NCBI RefSeq assembly: GCF_047511655.1
Contig: NC_133386.1
Location: forward strand, 129,459,866-129,523,865
Direction of reading: 5' to 3'
DNA length: 64,000 nt
DNA from: Castor canadensis
Lineage: Eukaryota > Chordata > Mammalia > Rodentia > Castoridae
Under the pieces are notes generated by a model, which worked only from the letters and a program-made list of their open reading frames with translations, had not been told where the DNA came from and ran no database searches. Within the stretch, counting starts at the first letter, position 1; each line of letters begins with the position of its first letter. This document shows, in pieces, positions 34,396-48,385 of the stretch. The translations under genes were made by a program, and so were the position numbers.

Positions 34396-36600
34396 GAATG
34401 TGCAGGACTCATGATAAGCTATCCATTTTAGAAGGTGGTAGGATTGATACTTTTTCAGGCTTGGGAGAGAACCAAATATTCTGAGGATGGAAGCTAGAAA
34501 CCCTGACACATCCCTTCCCACTCTCTCTTGCTGAACCTGCTCTCCAAGTGATCATTCTAAACAGCTTGGAAAGTTCCCAAGGGAGAGGGCCACCTTGCAG
34601 TCACATAGGTACTTTCTCATACAGATCATCCCTGAACAGCTCCCTAGTGCTGGATAAAAGAAGAAGCAAATGAATAAACCAAAATGATTACTTAATCAGA
34701 TCCTCTGTCAAAAGGTGATTGTGTGAGAATGGACATGAAAAGATAGAGGTAAAGACCAGTTTATGGCCAATATTGGGTTTTCCACCCACTGGCTATGGAA
34801 TGGGGTTGGGTCTAATGAGTATTTGCGGGGATCTTTGAAATTTCTGAGCTGAAAGGCTATGCCCTATTTCTCAAGGAGCTTTGCTTGTTCTAATTGATCT
34901 GTTGAACTGCAATTGGGGGTGAAAGGTAATGAAATAATTTATTCACTTCAAAGATGCCTCATACCCCTTTGTATCCTCACCACCTAACTCAGTGTCCCCA
35001 GTATGGAATACTACTTTCATTGATACAGGCAGAGGTCTGATTTGTCTTCCCTTATTGGCTCTGTTTTTCTTCATTCAGACAATCTCCTTAACCTCACCAG
35101 ATATAAGGTGCCATGCACCTTGAGGTGGGGAGCTGTGGGGGGATGGAGTGGTGAAAAGGAAAGGAATGGAGTACTTTTCTTTTTTCCTTTCTGCAAGTCA
35201 ATCAGAATATATAATGGCACAGAGGAAGGTATTCCTAGCACTCCACAGTCTGTGTGGAGCAGTTAATGAAAACCAAATGCATGGCAACAAAAAAATTACC
35301 AACTGTAAAAAAATCAGAATTTACTGCTACAGTAAAAGCTTCTCTTGAAGGGCCCGTGAAGCTGATCTGGCATTTGGACCAGAATTGCAGTTTCAGGAAA
35401 CCAGGTCTGGCAATGAACACTATACCTCTGAAGCAATGCTTCAAGGCTTCTGTGCACCTCTCAGAAGTCATGTCAGTTGCTCATCTAAGTCAGACTTCAG
35501 GTAAAATTAATCACATACATACTTTTTCCTGCCATTTCCATTGGCTGAGACATATCATTTTGATAGAGAGATCCTTGTATATTCTAGACCATCATTTCTG
35601 ACAGTTCTTGGTAAAAGATGTATGACCATAAGTGAGGCTTTCCATCATCCTAAGTTTCCCTTTGGCTTGTTAGCTGACTCCAGCATTTGCTTCTTGCAGG
35701 ATGTCAGATAACATGATGTTGTCTGTGTTCAGTAAAGCAAGATGGCTAAGCTGGTTGGGTGTAGTGATTTGGGGCTACAGGTGACCTGTCTACATGCTTA
35801 GGAAGAGTATGGGGTAGGTTTCAAATTTTCTTCAGGAGAACTATGCCATTAGCCAAACTAATAAGCTACTCATGTAAAAGATATGCTTGTGTGGTAGGCA
35901 GAATGCTGGATTTTGAAGGGGAAAATTTGAGTGGAAGTACTGGCTCAGCTAGGCAAAATATGTGTGAAATGCTCAATCTCTCTGAAATTTTCTTTGCTGA
36001 CTTTGTGATATAAGTATATTAATTTCTCCCATTTTTTCTACAAGTTGTTTTAGGGATCAATGAGATAATGAATGATAAGAGGTCATATGGGAGAAGGAGT
36101 TTAAGAATAGTTTTGGGAGAGGGCTAGAGGTCTAACGAATATGCCAAATAATACCTGTATTTTAATCAAGATTTTATTGGGATATAATTCTTTCCTTTAT
36201 TGTCTTACCTAGAGGAATATCCATTTCAGGTCACTCTCAAACCACATAGCTGAGACTCCAGAGCTTAGAATAACAGGTGGCCTATAATAGACACACAAAT
36301 ATCGGTTGACTAGATGACAGAATTATGGGGTGCATAATGGAATGTGCTAGTAGGTACCTGCTAGGTAGTATGGGGGGCATTTAGTTACTGGGCTTACAAG
36401 CATACGTAGAAGTATAGGAATTCAGATACCATGATTAAAGAAAGGAGGTTCTAAATTGCTCAAAAGAGCATTTTGAAAGTACTACATTAAGTGTTACCGA
36501 TTACAGACTTAGTATTATCTTTAGTAATTTCAAAGTAAGTGAGTATGAAAATTTCTAAACTATTGTCTCCAGGTTTTAAATCAGTCATTCTACACTTGAC
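34396..36600. other. Unique DNA, one of the cleanest stretches
   Basis: No clear repeats except a weak MIR-like section near 35900-36090. Overlapping plus frames at 35148-35601 (up to 115 codons) resemble nothing I know. They lack a splice or promoter context that I can point to. Confidence 0.4.
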
Positions 36601-36631
36601 TCCTTTGTCAGTTACTCTTTGGTAGGTTTTG

Positions 36632-36646
36632 CCAGTAGGGGGTGCT
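36632..36646 (+). promoter_or_regulatory. CTCF-like motif
   Basis: CCAGTAGGGGGTGCT fits the CTCF core CCASYAGRKGGCRS with a single C-to-T departure. It is in unique DNA about 0.7 kb before the LMNB1 retrocopy. Motif only. Confidence 0.5.
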
Positions 36647-36659
36647 AGAGGAAGGCTGG

Positions 36660-37045
36660 AGGAGAATAGGGGCTAGAGCCCTTCCTGTTATCTTCCTGTG
36701 CCTGATCACAGGAACACTTCACCATGGGAAGGACAGTTTGTTCTGGGAGCAGTAGGTGAATCCAATTGCAGTTTTAGCAACATTTGCAGAATCAGCTTCA
36801 TAGCAACACTCTTCTGTGCCTAACCTGGGCCATCAGCTCCAGTGGCCAGTGCCTCTTCCTTAGATGTGCCCCCTCTCAGAGGGTACTTACCCCAGTGGAT
36901 CCCTCTTTCAAGCTTCTAGGTTCAATAATTTCAACCTCTTCTCTTCGTTTTCCCAGTTGTAAGAGTCAGAACAGCATCCTGCACTTGTTATCTCTGTGAT
37001 ACCTTAGAGGTCACTGTTTGCCTTCTTGTTCTTCCAAAACTAACT
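36660..37045. other. Unique-looking DNA
   Basis: No supported gene. A 71-codon plus frame at 36784-36999 has no known domain. Confidence 0.4.
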
Positions 37046-37049
37046 AACC

Positions 37050-39681
<2,632 letters not shown>

Positions 39682-40454
39682 TAAACTTGGACAGTTGTCT
39701 TCCTTGAGATAAGAAGTATGGTAATCCTTACCTATATGCAGTGCAGAGCCTTCTCAGAAGCACAGAATATTTTTATATTTCCTTTATGTGAATTTTTAAG
39801 CTGCGAATCTGATGGCCTTAATTTCCTTTTCAACACTGAAAGTTTTGTAAAAGAAATCATATCCATACACTTTGTTGCAAGATGTGAATTATTGACACTG
39901 AAATAACTGTGTACTGTTTGCAAAGGGTCCCTCTTTTTTTTGGCTTTTTTATATGTGTGTGCATTTTTTTTTTAAGTTCTTAGGTCAAGGGGAAGGGGAG
40001 GGTAAATAAACCACTGTATGTCTGGGTATAATTTGAAGATTGCTTCATCTAGAATAGCAATCTGCTCTCGTGATTATTCTCTGCTATATATAAAACGGTG
40101 CTGTGAGGGAGGGGGAAAGCATTTTTCAATATATTGAACTTTTGTACTGAATTTTTTTGTATAAGCAATCAAGGTTACAAATTTTTTTAATAGAAAAGAG
40201 AAATTTTGTAAGAAGGCAATGTTAGCCTAATCATAGTGTAAGCACTCTGTATGAAGGATTCCTCAAAACTTTGTTTTATGGTTACTTCTCTTAGATTCTG
40301 AATTCATGAGGGGAGTGGGACAAGGGCAGGGAGGCAGGGTGGGGAAAAGGTTTCTCTATTACAGTGCATTAGTTGTGTTTTTTAAGATAGTGTAACATGC
40401 TTAAATTTCTTATGTGACATTAACAAATAAAAAAAAGATGTTTTACTATTAAAA

Positions 40455-40465
40455 AAAACCCACAG
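40455..40465 (+). repeat. Right target-site duplication of the LMNB1 retrocopy
   Basis: AAAACCCACAG follows the short A-tail and is matched by AAAACCACAG at 37351-37360. The L1 host sequence continues directly after it. Confidence 0.75.
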
Positions 40466-40793
40466 AAGACAGAAAAAGAAAGCGAAAAAGAATAACAGGA
40501 ATAACAACAAATATAGTAGATATCAATCCAACTATATTGATAATCGCTTAGAATGTTACTGGTCTAAGTGTACCAATTAAAGACAGATATTGTCAGAGCA
40601 AATCAAAATAAGATTCAACTATATGTTATTTACAAAAAACTTATTTTCTTTTTCTCTTTTTCAAATTCTGCCTTTGTTTACAAAATAGTCTGATAAAATA
40701 TCCTCCCCATACTTACAGATCTTTTTCACAACATGCTTCACACATTGATTTTTAGCAATGTTAATATTTTAACTATAAAGAAATATATAGGTT
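40466..40793 (+). mobile_element. Old L1/HAL1-like element, second part
   Basis: ATCAATCCAACTATATTGAT, AATTAAAGACAGATATTGTC and TTCAACTATATGTTATTTAC are sense L1 landmarks. The stretch 40646-40770 does not look like L1, while AACTATAAAGAAATATATAG at 40770 does, so about 120 bases may be an extra insertion. Confidence 0.7.
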
Positions 40794-42162
40794 AAAAACA
40801 AGTAGATGATTCTCAACAAAACCCCAGCAGCACAGCAACTAAGAGATAGCATAGATAAATGGGACCTCATAAAACTAAAAAGCTTCTGTTCATCAAAAGA
40901 AATGGTCTCTAAACTGAAGAGAACACCCACAGAGTGGGAGAAAATATTTGCCAACTATACATCAGACAAAGGACTGATAACCAGAATATACAGGGAACTT
41001 AAAAAACTAAATTCTCCCAAAACTAATGAACCAATAAAGAAATGGGCAAGTGAACTAAACAGAACTTTCTCAAAAGAAGAAATTCAAATGGCCAAAAAAC
41101 ACATGAAAAAATGCTCACCATCTCTAGCAATAAAGGAAATGCAAATTAAAACCACACTAAGATTCCACCTTGCCCCTGTTAGAATAGCCATCATTAGCAA
41201 CACCAACAACAACAGGTGTTGTCGAGGATTCGGGGGAAAAAGGAACCCTCTTACACTGTTGGTGGGAGTGTAAACTAGTACAACCACTCTGGAAAAAAAT
41301 TTGGAGGCTACTTAAAAAGCTAAACATTGATCTACCATTTGATCCAGCCATACCACTCTTGGGGATATACCCAAAAGACTGTGACACAGGTTATTCCAGA
41401 GGCACCTGCACATCCATGTTTATTGCGGCACTATTCACAATAGCCAAGTTATGGAAACAGCCAAGATGCCCCAGCACTGACGAATGGATTAAGAAAATGT
41501 GGTATCTATACACAATGGAATTTTATGCAGCCATGAAGAAGATCAAAATGTTATCATTCGCTGGTAAATGGATGGAATTGGAGAACATCATTCTGAGTGA
41601 GGTTAGCCTGGCCCAAAAGACCAAAAATCGTATGTTCTCCCTCATATGTGGACATTAGATCAAGGGCAAACACAACAAGGGGATTGGACTTTGAGCACAT
41701 GATAAAAGCGAGAGCATACAAGGGAGGGATAAGGATAGGTAAGACACCTAAAAAATTAGCCAGCATTTGATGCCCTTAATGCAGAGAAGCTAAAGCAGAT
41801 ACCTTAAAAGCAACTGAGGCCAATAGGAGAAGGGGACCAGGAACTAGAGAAAAGGTTAGATCAAAAAGAATTAACCTAGAAGGTAACACACACACACAAG
41901 AAATTAATGTGAATCAACTCCCTGTATAGCTATCCTTATCTCAACCAGCAAAAACCCTGTTCCTTCCTATTATTGCTTATACTCTCTCTACAACAAAATT
42001 AGAAATAAGGGCAAAATAGTTTCTGCCTGGTATAGAGGGGGTGGGGGGGAGATGGAGAGGGCAGAGTGGGGGGTAAGGGAGGGGGTGGGGGCAGGGGGGA
42101 GAAATGACCCAAGCCTTGTATGCACATATGAATAATAAAACAATAAAAAAAATAAGTAGATG
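40794..42162 (+). mobile_element. Younger 5'-truncated L1 with target-site duplications
   Basis: A sense-strand L1 body (40809-42147) with the C-terminal ORF2 (frames at 40806-41273 and 41359-41658, broken between them), a 3' UTR with a G-rich run (42040-42105), and a tail ending AATAATAAAACAATAAAAAA. Flanks are AAAAACAAGTAGATG at 40794-40808 and AAAAATAAGTAGATG at 42148-42162, preceded on the left by GTT, giving TT/AAAA. ORF2 starts inside the domain after the reverse transcriptase, so the copy is non-autonomous. It reads closer to intact than the host L1, so it is younger. Confidence 0.9.
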
Positions 42163-42250
42163 GAGGCTGCGGCTTTAGCTTAGTGGTACAGTGCTTGTCT
42201 TGTATGCATAAGGCCCTGGGATTGATTTCCAGCAAGGAAAAAAAAAGTGA
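42163..42250 (+). repeat. ID-like SINE next to the young L1
   Basis: GGCTTTAGCTTAGTGGTACA and GCCCTGGGATTGATTTCCAG are ID-like boxes with an A-tail. AAGTAGATGGA on the left and AAGTGAATGGA on the right form an imperfect duplication. The SINE and the L1 used nearly the same target spot. Confidence 0.82.
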
Positions 42251-44075
42251 ATGGAGAAATACGTTTCATGGTAATAATAATTAAAAGAAAGTAAGAGGGC
42301 TGGAGGTGTGGCTCAAGTGGTAGAGTGCCTGCTTTGCAAGCACAAAACCCTGAGTTCAAATCCCAGTCCCACCAAAAAAAAGTAAGAGTAGCTATACTAA
42401 TTTCAGACACAATAGAGTTTAGCACAGGAAAACTATCAGGGATAGAAATGGCGTGTGTAATGATAGTTCTTCAAGACAATTTAACAATCCTTAGATGCAT
42501 CTAACAACAGACTATTAACATATGTGAACCAAAACTGATAGAAAAAGATGAATTCGCTACTTGTTATAGTTGGAGACATAACACCTTTCTGTTAAGGAGA
42601 AGAACAAGGTTGGAGGATTAGCACTACATAAGCCTAAAGAAATCAAGACAGTGTGGTATTGGCAAAAGAGTAGAAGACTAGCTCAATGGAATAGAAAAGA
42701 CAGCCCAGAATAGACTCACATGATAAAGTTAAATGCTTTTTGAAAGAGGAGCAAAAATAATTCAATGGAAAAAAATAGTCTTTTCAGCAAAAGGTACTGA
42801 AGTAACTGGACAAACATTTGCGAAAGTACTCTAGATACCATCTCTACCCCCTCTATGGGATTTAGGATCAAAGACCTCCTACACAGGAAAGGAGAAAAGT
42901 CTAGATGATGATGGGTATGACAACGACTTTCAGATAGAACACTAAAGGCATGGTCATGAAGAAAGAATGGAGAAATTGGACATCTTTAAAATTAAAACTT
43001 CATGCTCTTTGAAAGACAATGTCAAGGGAATGAGAAAATAATTCACAGACGAGGAGAAAATTTTTGCAAAAGATTTTGGATAAAGGTCTTTTATCTAAAA
43101 TAATGCAAACAATTCTTAAATCTCATTCATAAGAAAAAAAAACCAAGCTGATTTAAACATAGGCCAAAGACTATAACTAGCATCTTATCAAGGAAGATAA
43201 TATGTATGACAATAAGCATATGAAAAGATGCTCCACACGTGTCACCAGGGAAATACAAATGAACTCAACAACAAGACACTACTACTCACCTATTAGACAG
43301 ACAAAAGTCTGGAATGTTTATAACACCAACTGCAGGTAAGAATATGGACTAACAAAAACTCTTGTTCTTTCTGGTGGGAATACAAAATGGTACAGCCATT
43401 TTGGAGGACAATGTGACAGTTTCTTACAAAGCTAAACATACTTTTTCTATATAAACCAGCAATCACCCTCCTCAGTTTACCCAAATGAGTTGAAAACAAG
43501 TCCACACAAAAACCTGTACATGGGTATTCATAGAAGCTCTATTAATAATTTTCACAACTTGGAGGAAACTAATATTTCTTTCAGTAGATAAATGGATAAA
43601 CTGTGGATGCTTTTCCACCGTGGACAGTAGAATATTTTTCAGTGACAAAGAGAAACGAGCTATCAGCTCATATGAAGACATGGAGAAAACTTAAATTCAT
43701 ATTGTTATATGAAAGAAGCCAATCTGAAAAGGCAACATATTGTATGATTCCAACTTTATGACATTCTGGAAAACACAAAATTACAGAAATAGCAAAAATC
43801 TCCGTGGCTTCAGGAGTTGAAGGGGAGGGAGCAAAGATCAGGGAGAGCACAGACGATCTTACAGACAATGAAACTATCTTGTGAGGTAATATAACATGCC
43901 ATGGTGAATGAGCAACATTAAGATGAATTTTAACTTAAACTGTGGGCATTGGAATGTGGTGATAGTGGGAGAGGAGGGTATGCAGGTAGGGGGATAGAGG
44001 GAATATGGGAAATCTCTGTACCTTCCATACAATTTTGCTGTGAATCAAAAATTACTCTAAAATGATGTCTACTAA
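42250..44075 (+). mobile_element. Old L1/HAL1-like element, third part
   Basis: After the SINE, L1 resumes (AATGGAGAAATACGTTTCAT, then AATTTCAGACACAATAGAGT), runs through GGTATTGGCAAAAGAGTAGA, and ends with a 3' region near 44070. A block of ORF2 is missing between about 42590 and 42600. Minus-strand frames at 43293-43868 are antisense shadows. Many stops; long inactive. Confidence 0.75.
42298..42376 (+). repeat. ID-like SINE with target-site duplication
   Basis: GGCTGGAGGTGTGGCTCAAG, CAAGCACAAAACCCTGAGTT and an A-tail give a clean ID-like unit. AAAGTAAGAG flanks it on both sides (about 42288-42297 and 42378-42387). Confidence 0.92.
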
Positions 44076-44204
44076 GAAAAAACTTAGCATGGTGAATGTG
44101 TGGGGTGAATTAGGTGGTAGATATCCCTGTGGAGGATGAATGTACAAATATGTCTTTTCTAGTTTTAGGAATTCACAATCTAATCATTTCCCCAGGATTT
44201 TTAA

Positions 44205-44440
44205 TATTAAAAACTAGAAGAGGCTTTAAGGTCCACCTAGTTCAATGTTTTCAACTTATAGGTGAAGAAACCAAAGTCCAGAGAGGTTGAAATTTGCTTG
44301 AATTTGTGCAGTTGACTAAAGCCATTGCTGGACTGGAACTCATGTCTCTTGATGCTCGTTCCTGTGCTTTTGTTATCACAGCACATTGTGATCTAGTTAT
44401 GAATTCACTTTGTTGTGCAGAGGCTGATTTCAAATCAGAT
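44205..44440 (+). repeat. MIR-like or ancient SINE/LINE fragment
   Basis: TTATAGGTGAAGAAACCAAA, GTCCAGAGAGGTTGAAATTT and GCTGGACTGGAACTCATGTC follow the MIR/L3 3' layout. Confidence 0.5.
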
Positions 44441-45780
44441 GGGTCTCAGACTTAGGCTTATCCTCTACTGGTGTGGGTCAAGAAGGGTGCGTGGCTCTTC
44501 ACCCACCCCTGTGACACATGCCTTGTACTTTCCCTGGAAACCTCCCATTCTTGAGGCTGTTCAGAAGGGACATTAGGACCATGTGAAGCATATAAAAGTT
44601 GGCTTCATTCACTTCTTGCCTTCTAAATGTTGAAATTGTGTGAGCCTCGGGCCTTAGGCATTTTCTTCTAGCTACACCCACTCTTCAGGTGATATGACAT
44701 AGTTCTGACTTTAGAATCATCCTTAACCCAGATTTTTGCTCTCCACGAATCCTTTACCCTACATTCTAGACACATGTAACCAACTGCCTGCATTTCACAT
44801 GAATGCAAGAGGAAACGGACTTGACATGTCTAGATCTAACTTTTCATCATTCCCCCATCTCTAACCCACTTCTCATCCAGTGTTCACTATCTCTGCTTAT
44901 GTTAAAAAACCTTTGAATCATCCTTAAATCTTTTATTCCTTCATCTAATCCATCTGCAGATCCTGTGGATTCTACCTTCAGAGTATACCCAGAATCTAAC
45001 TTCTCATTTCCTTTGTTGTACCATCCTGACTTCTTCAGTAGTCTCCCAACTGGTTTCACACTTCTACTTGTGACATCCTTCATTCTCAGCCCCAAATAAG
45101 TACCAGATGGAGCTTTACAAACTGTAAGTCAGAGAACTACAAACAAATATGTAAGACTTATTGCTGTCCAAGACTGCTGCTTGAAAGGACTTTCTGCATG
45201 GGAGGAAAACTCCTTTGCTAACTGAGGACAGGTTAGAGCTGGAGGAGGCAAGGGCAGTTAAAATTTGCAAGGCCGAGTAATGAAGAGGAGAAATGCAGAG
45301 GAAGAAATTACACAGCAACTCCCCTTGAGTTTGCTGCTAAATACCAAACCACACATGCATAGAGTTAAAAACTCCAGAGGCAAGGTGAAGAGTGACTGGA
45401 GTCCTAGAAATGGAAAAATTCCCACAAGTTACACAGGGCTGGGAGATTCTTCTGTTCTGATCAGCCAATGTGCAGGTCCTATTGAATTCCTGAGGCATTC
45501 AATAAGGACTTCAAAAGCCTCAGTTATAGGGCCATAGCAGTCCCAGAGTAAAGGCTACATTAAAACGTCACTAGCAAAACAAAAAGCCAAGCTCAAAAGG
45601 AGCAAGTTGAGCTTCAAGTAACTTCCTAGTTACCAGAGAAAAGAAACTCATTTTATAGAACAAAATCCAATACTTAAAATTCATGATGTTTAGCTTTCAA
45701 ATGAAAACTGCCTGACTTGCAAAGAAATAGCAAAATGTGACATATACCTATTTTTGTACAGCTTTGAACAGTTTTAGGGT
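44441..45780. other. Unique-looking DNA
   Basis: No supported gene or RNA. Weak L2-like antisense at 44700-45110 is possible (ACCCAGATTTTTGCTCTCCA, TTTGAATCATCCTTAAATCT). Confidence 0.4.
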
Positions 45781-45784
45781 CTGT

Positions 45785-45862
45785 TTTGTGGTGCTGGGGA
45801 TGGACTCCAGGCCTTTGTGCATGATGGGAAAGCCCTCTACCACTCAGCTACAACCCCACTGC
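45785..45862 (-). repeat. ID-like SINE
   Basis: GGTGCTGGGGATGGACTCCA and GCCCTCTACCACTCAGCTAC are the antisense boxes of an older ID-like unit. Confidence 0.8.
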
Positions 45863-45884
45863 TGTGTAAGGGCTTCTGGATTTG

Positions 45885-46115
45885 CTAGTTTTCTCACATT
45901 GCAAAAAACCTCTACTCATTTGAGTATCTGTTCAAACATTACCTCCTTTGAGAAGCCTTTTCTGGTACAAAACCATCATGATCTATCAATCTCGGTCTGT
46001 TCACCTATTATTTTTACTTTTTCATAGCATTTGATCATTAGATTATATATCCTTGTTTTGATATGTCTCATACACAGTATGCACTCAGAACAATTATTAA
46101 ATGATTGATTGAATG
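45885..46115 (-). repeat. L2 LINE 3' end, antisense
   Basis: TTCAAACATTACCTCCTTTG, AGAAGCCTTTTCTGGTACAA and AATTATTAAATGATTGATTG follow the typical antisense L2 3' layout. Confidence 0.7.
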
Positions 46116-46767
46116 AATATGAGAAAATTCTGATTTTCCCTTTGGGTAAAACTAACCATGGTTACCTATTTTCTAGTAAATGCCACCAGCACTGAATACA
46201 CAGTCATGCATCAGAAATGAACTGGATATAATTGTAGTCCCATAAGACCATAATAGGACTAAAAAATTCCTGTCTCCTGATGATGTCACAGTCATTGTAA
46301 TGTCACAGTACAACACATTACTTACATGTTTGTGGTGATGCCACCAGTTGTATAAAAGTGTAGCATACACTATTATGCACAGAACATAATATGTGATGGT
46401 GACAATAACTATGTTTATGTGTTTATTATATAATAAACTATGCTTATGTGCTCACCATACTATACTTTTATGTTGTTTTAGATTGATTCCTTCTACTCAC
46501 AAAATAAATTGTTAAGACAGCCCCAGAAAAGCCCTTTAGAAAGTATTCAAAAGAAGACATTCTTACAGGACAGGAAACTCCCCGCTCGTTACTGACCCTA
46601 AGACCTGGCAGTGGAGGTGGAAGTCAGTGATGATGATTCTGCCCCATGCAGGCCCAGAGGAATGAGTGTTTCTGCCTTAGCTTTAACAAAATAGTCTAAA
46701 TTTTAAAAAGCCAAAAAATGTATAGAATAAAGAAAATGTTTTCTGTACAGCTGTACAATGTGTTTCT

Positions 46768-46955
46768 GTTTTGCTGGGCATGGTGACACACATCTGTAAT
46801 TCCAGCACTTGGAGCCTGAGGCAGGAGGACTGTGTCTCGAAAAAAGCCCAATACTAAAAATGGATTGGTGGAGTGGCTTAAGTGGTAGAGTACCTGTCTA
46901 GCAAGTGTGAGGCCCTGAGTTCAAACCCCAGTATCATCAAATAAACAAAACAAAA
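46768..46955 (+). repeat. Dimeric rodent SINE with target-site duplication
   Basis: A B1-like half (GCTGGGCATGGTGACACACA) plus an ID-like half (GTGGCTTAAGTGGTAGAGTA). Exact duplications AATGTGTTTCT lie at 46757-46767 and 46956-46966, inside the DNA transposon. Confidence 0.92.
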
Positions 46956-47037
46956 AATGTGTTTCTTTTTTAAGCTAAGTGTTACTTTGAAGAAACCAAA
47001 AAGTTTAAAAACACTAAAAAGTTTATAAAGTCACATT

Positions 47038-47165
47038 ACAGTTGGGTGTGTGGTATATGCTATAATCTTAGCATGTGTGAGGCTGAGGCAGGAGGATCAC
47101 AAGTTTGTGGCCAGCCTGGGTTACATAGCAAGCCCCTATCTCAAAAACAAAAACAAAAAAACAAC
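47038..47165 (+). repeat. B1-like SINE
   Basis: GTATATGCTATAATCTTAGC, TGTGAGGCTGAGGCAGGAGG and CCCCTATCTCAAAAACAAAA form a B1-like monomer with an A-tail. Confidence 0.85.
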
Positions 47166-47649
47166 TTCCACCCAAAAGTTTCAATAAGCTAAAGTTAACT
47201 TGTTATTGAAGAAAGAATTTTTTTAAAAAAAATGTAGTGTTGCCTATGTGTATAGGGTTTATAAGGTGAACGGTAGGGCAGTAGTGGGTTCCCTCACTAC
47301 TCCATCACTTGCCAACTCCCCAGAGAGCTTCCAGTCCTGCAGGCTCTACTCATGGCAAGTTCAGGTGTATTATTTTGTATCTTTGTTTAACCATATTTTT
47401 ACTGGGCCTTTTCTATGTGTAAACATATTCCATAGATAGAGACTTAGCATTGGTAACAGTTGCCCACAGTGTTTGGTACAGTGATATGCTGCATGGGCTT
47501 GTACCCTAGGAGCCCAAGTGTGCTATAGGCATACATCTAGGCTTGTGTGAATACGTGCTATGACATTCACACAGTGCCAAAATCACTTAAGGATGCAGTT
47601 CTCAAAACCTGTCCCTATTGTTAAGTGATGCATGCCACACAACTGTGCA

Positions 47650-47669
47650 TTTGTGTGTGTGTGTGTGTG
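47650..47669. repeat. Short (GT)n run
   Basis: About nine GT units just outside the transposon end. Confidence 0.9.
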
Positions 47670-47707
47670 GTGGCCTGGCTTTACTTAGTTATCTCATTGT
47701 ATTTAAA

Positions 47708-47930
47708 GTTGAGCCAGGTACTGGTGGCTCTCATCTGCAATCCTAGCTACTTGGGAGGCAGAGATCAGCAGGATTGCAGTTTGAGGCCAACCCAGGCAAA
47801 TACTTCACAAGACTCGATCACAAAAATACTCAACACACAAAAAAAGAGCTAGCAGAGTGGCTCAGGTGGCAGAGTATCTGCCTAGCAAGTGTGAGGCCCT
47901 CAAGTTCAAACTCCAGTACTGCCAAAAAAT
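47708..47930 (+). repeat. Dimeric rodent SINE with target-site duplication
   Basis: CCAGGTACTGGTGGCTCTCA (B1-like) is joined to AGTGGCTCAGGTGGCAGAGT (ID-like). AAAGTTGA flanks both ends (about 47705-47712 and 47931-47938). Confidence 0.9.
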
Positions 47931-47998
47931 AAAGTTGATATCATCTTCATGTGTAGGTTCTATTTAGTTAAGAAACATTTATTGAACATCTTCTATAT

Positions 47999-48001
<3 letters not shown>

Positions 48002-48070
<69 letters not shown>
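48002..48070. repeat. Compound (AT)n(AG)n microsatellite
   Basis: About 19 AT units switch cleanly to about 16 AG units near 48039. Likely polymorphic and prone to hairpin formation in the AT half. Confidence 0.97.
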
Positions 48071-48074
<4 letters not shown>

Positions 48075-48123
48075 AATAGCTTTTGTCAGCAAAATATGTG
48101 CAGTGTGGCAAGCCAAGGTCAGG

Positions 48124-48385
48124 CCTATGACAGGCTGAGTATCCATAATATGAAAAGTTGAAATCTGGAATGCTCCATAATCAGAAGCTTTTTCAGCACC
48201 AGCATGATACCACAAGTGGAAAATGCCACACCTGACCCTCTGTGATGAGTAGTAGTAGAAACACAGGTGCAGAAAAATGTGTATTTAACTACCTTCATGG
48301 CATGTGTGCAGAGTGTATATGAAATATGAAGGAATTTTCATTTAGACTTGGGTACCATTCCCAAGGGATCTCAAATTCCAGATAT
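48124..48385 (+). repeat. Tigger-like (pogo) DNA transposon end
   Basis: ACAGGCTGAGTATCCATAAT, GGAATGCTCCATAATCAGAA, CCACAAGTGGAAAATGCCAC and AGACTTGGGTACCATTCCCA follow the Tigger1/2 terminal region in order. The outer end is cut off where the antisense L1 begins. Confidence 0.75.

Larger units (their letters stand above)
46198..47645. mobile_element. Near-complete DNA transposon with eroded inverted termini
   Basis: One end reads ACAGTCATGCATCAGAAATG. The other end, reverse complemented, reads CAGTTGTGTGGCATGCATCA followed by CTTAACAATAGGGACAGG. Both match a mammal-wide class II element I remember with a CAGTCATGC terminus and the internal GGGTTTATAAGGTGAACGG and TGTACAGCTGTACAATG neighbourhoods. 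Two SINEs (46768-46955, 47038-47165) lie inside. About 1.1 kb remains without them. I do not assert the family name; a pogo/Tigger-like MER element is my guess. No transposase is readable. Confidence 0.65.

Noticed and set aside
35254-35601. 115-codon plus-strand open frame
   Set aside because: No known domain or motif; overlaps other frames of similar size on both strands, as expected by chance in AT-rich DNA.
40806-41658. Two sense frames that look like a conserved protein
   Set aside because: They are L1 ORF2 C-terminal segments in a truncated element, not a host gene.
42298-42376. Possible tRNA gene from A/B-box-like sequence
   Set aside because: The boxes belong to the ID-like SINE family, repeated many times here with A-tails and target duplications.
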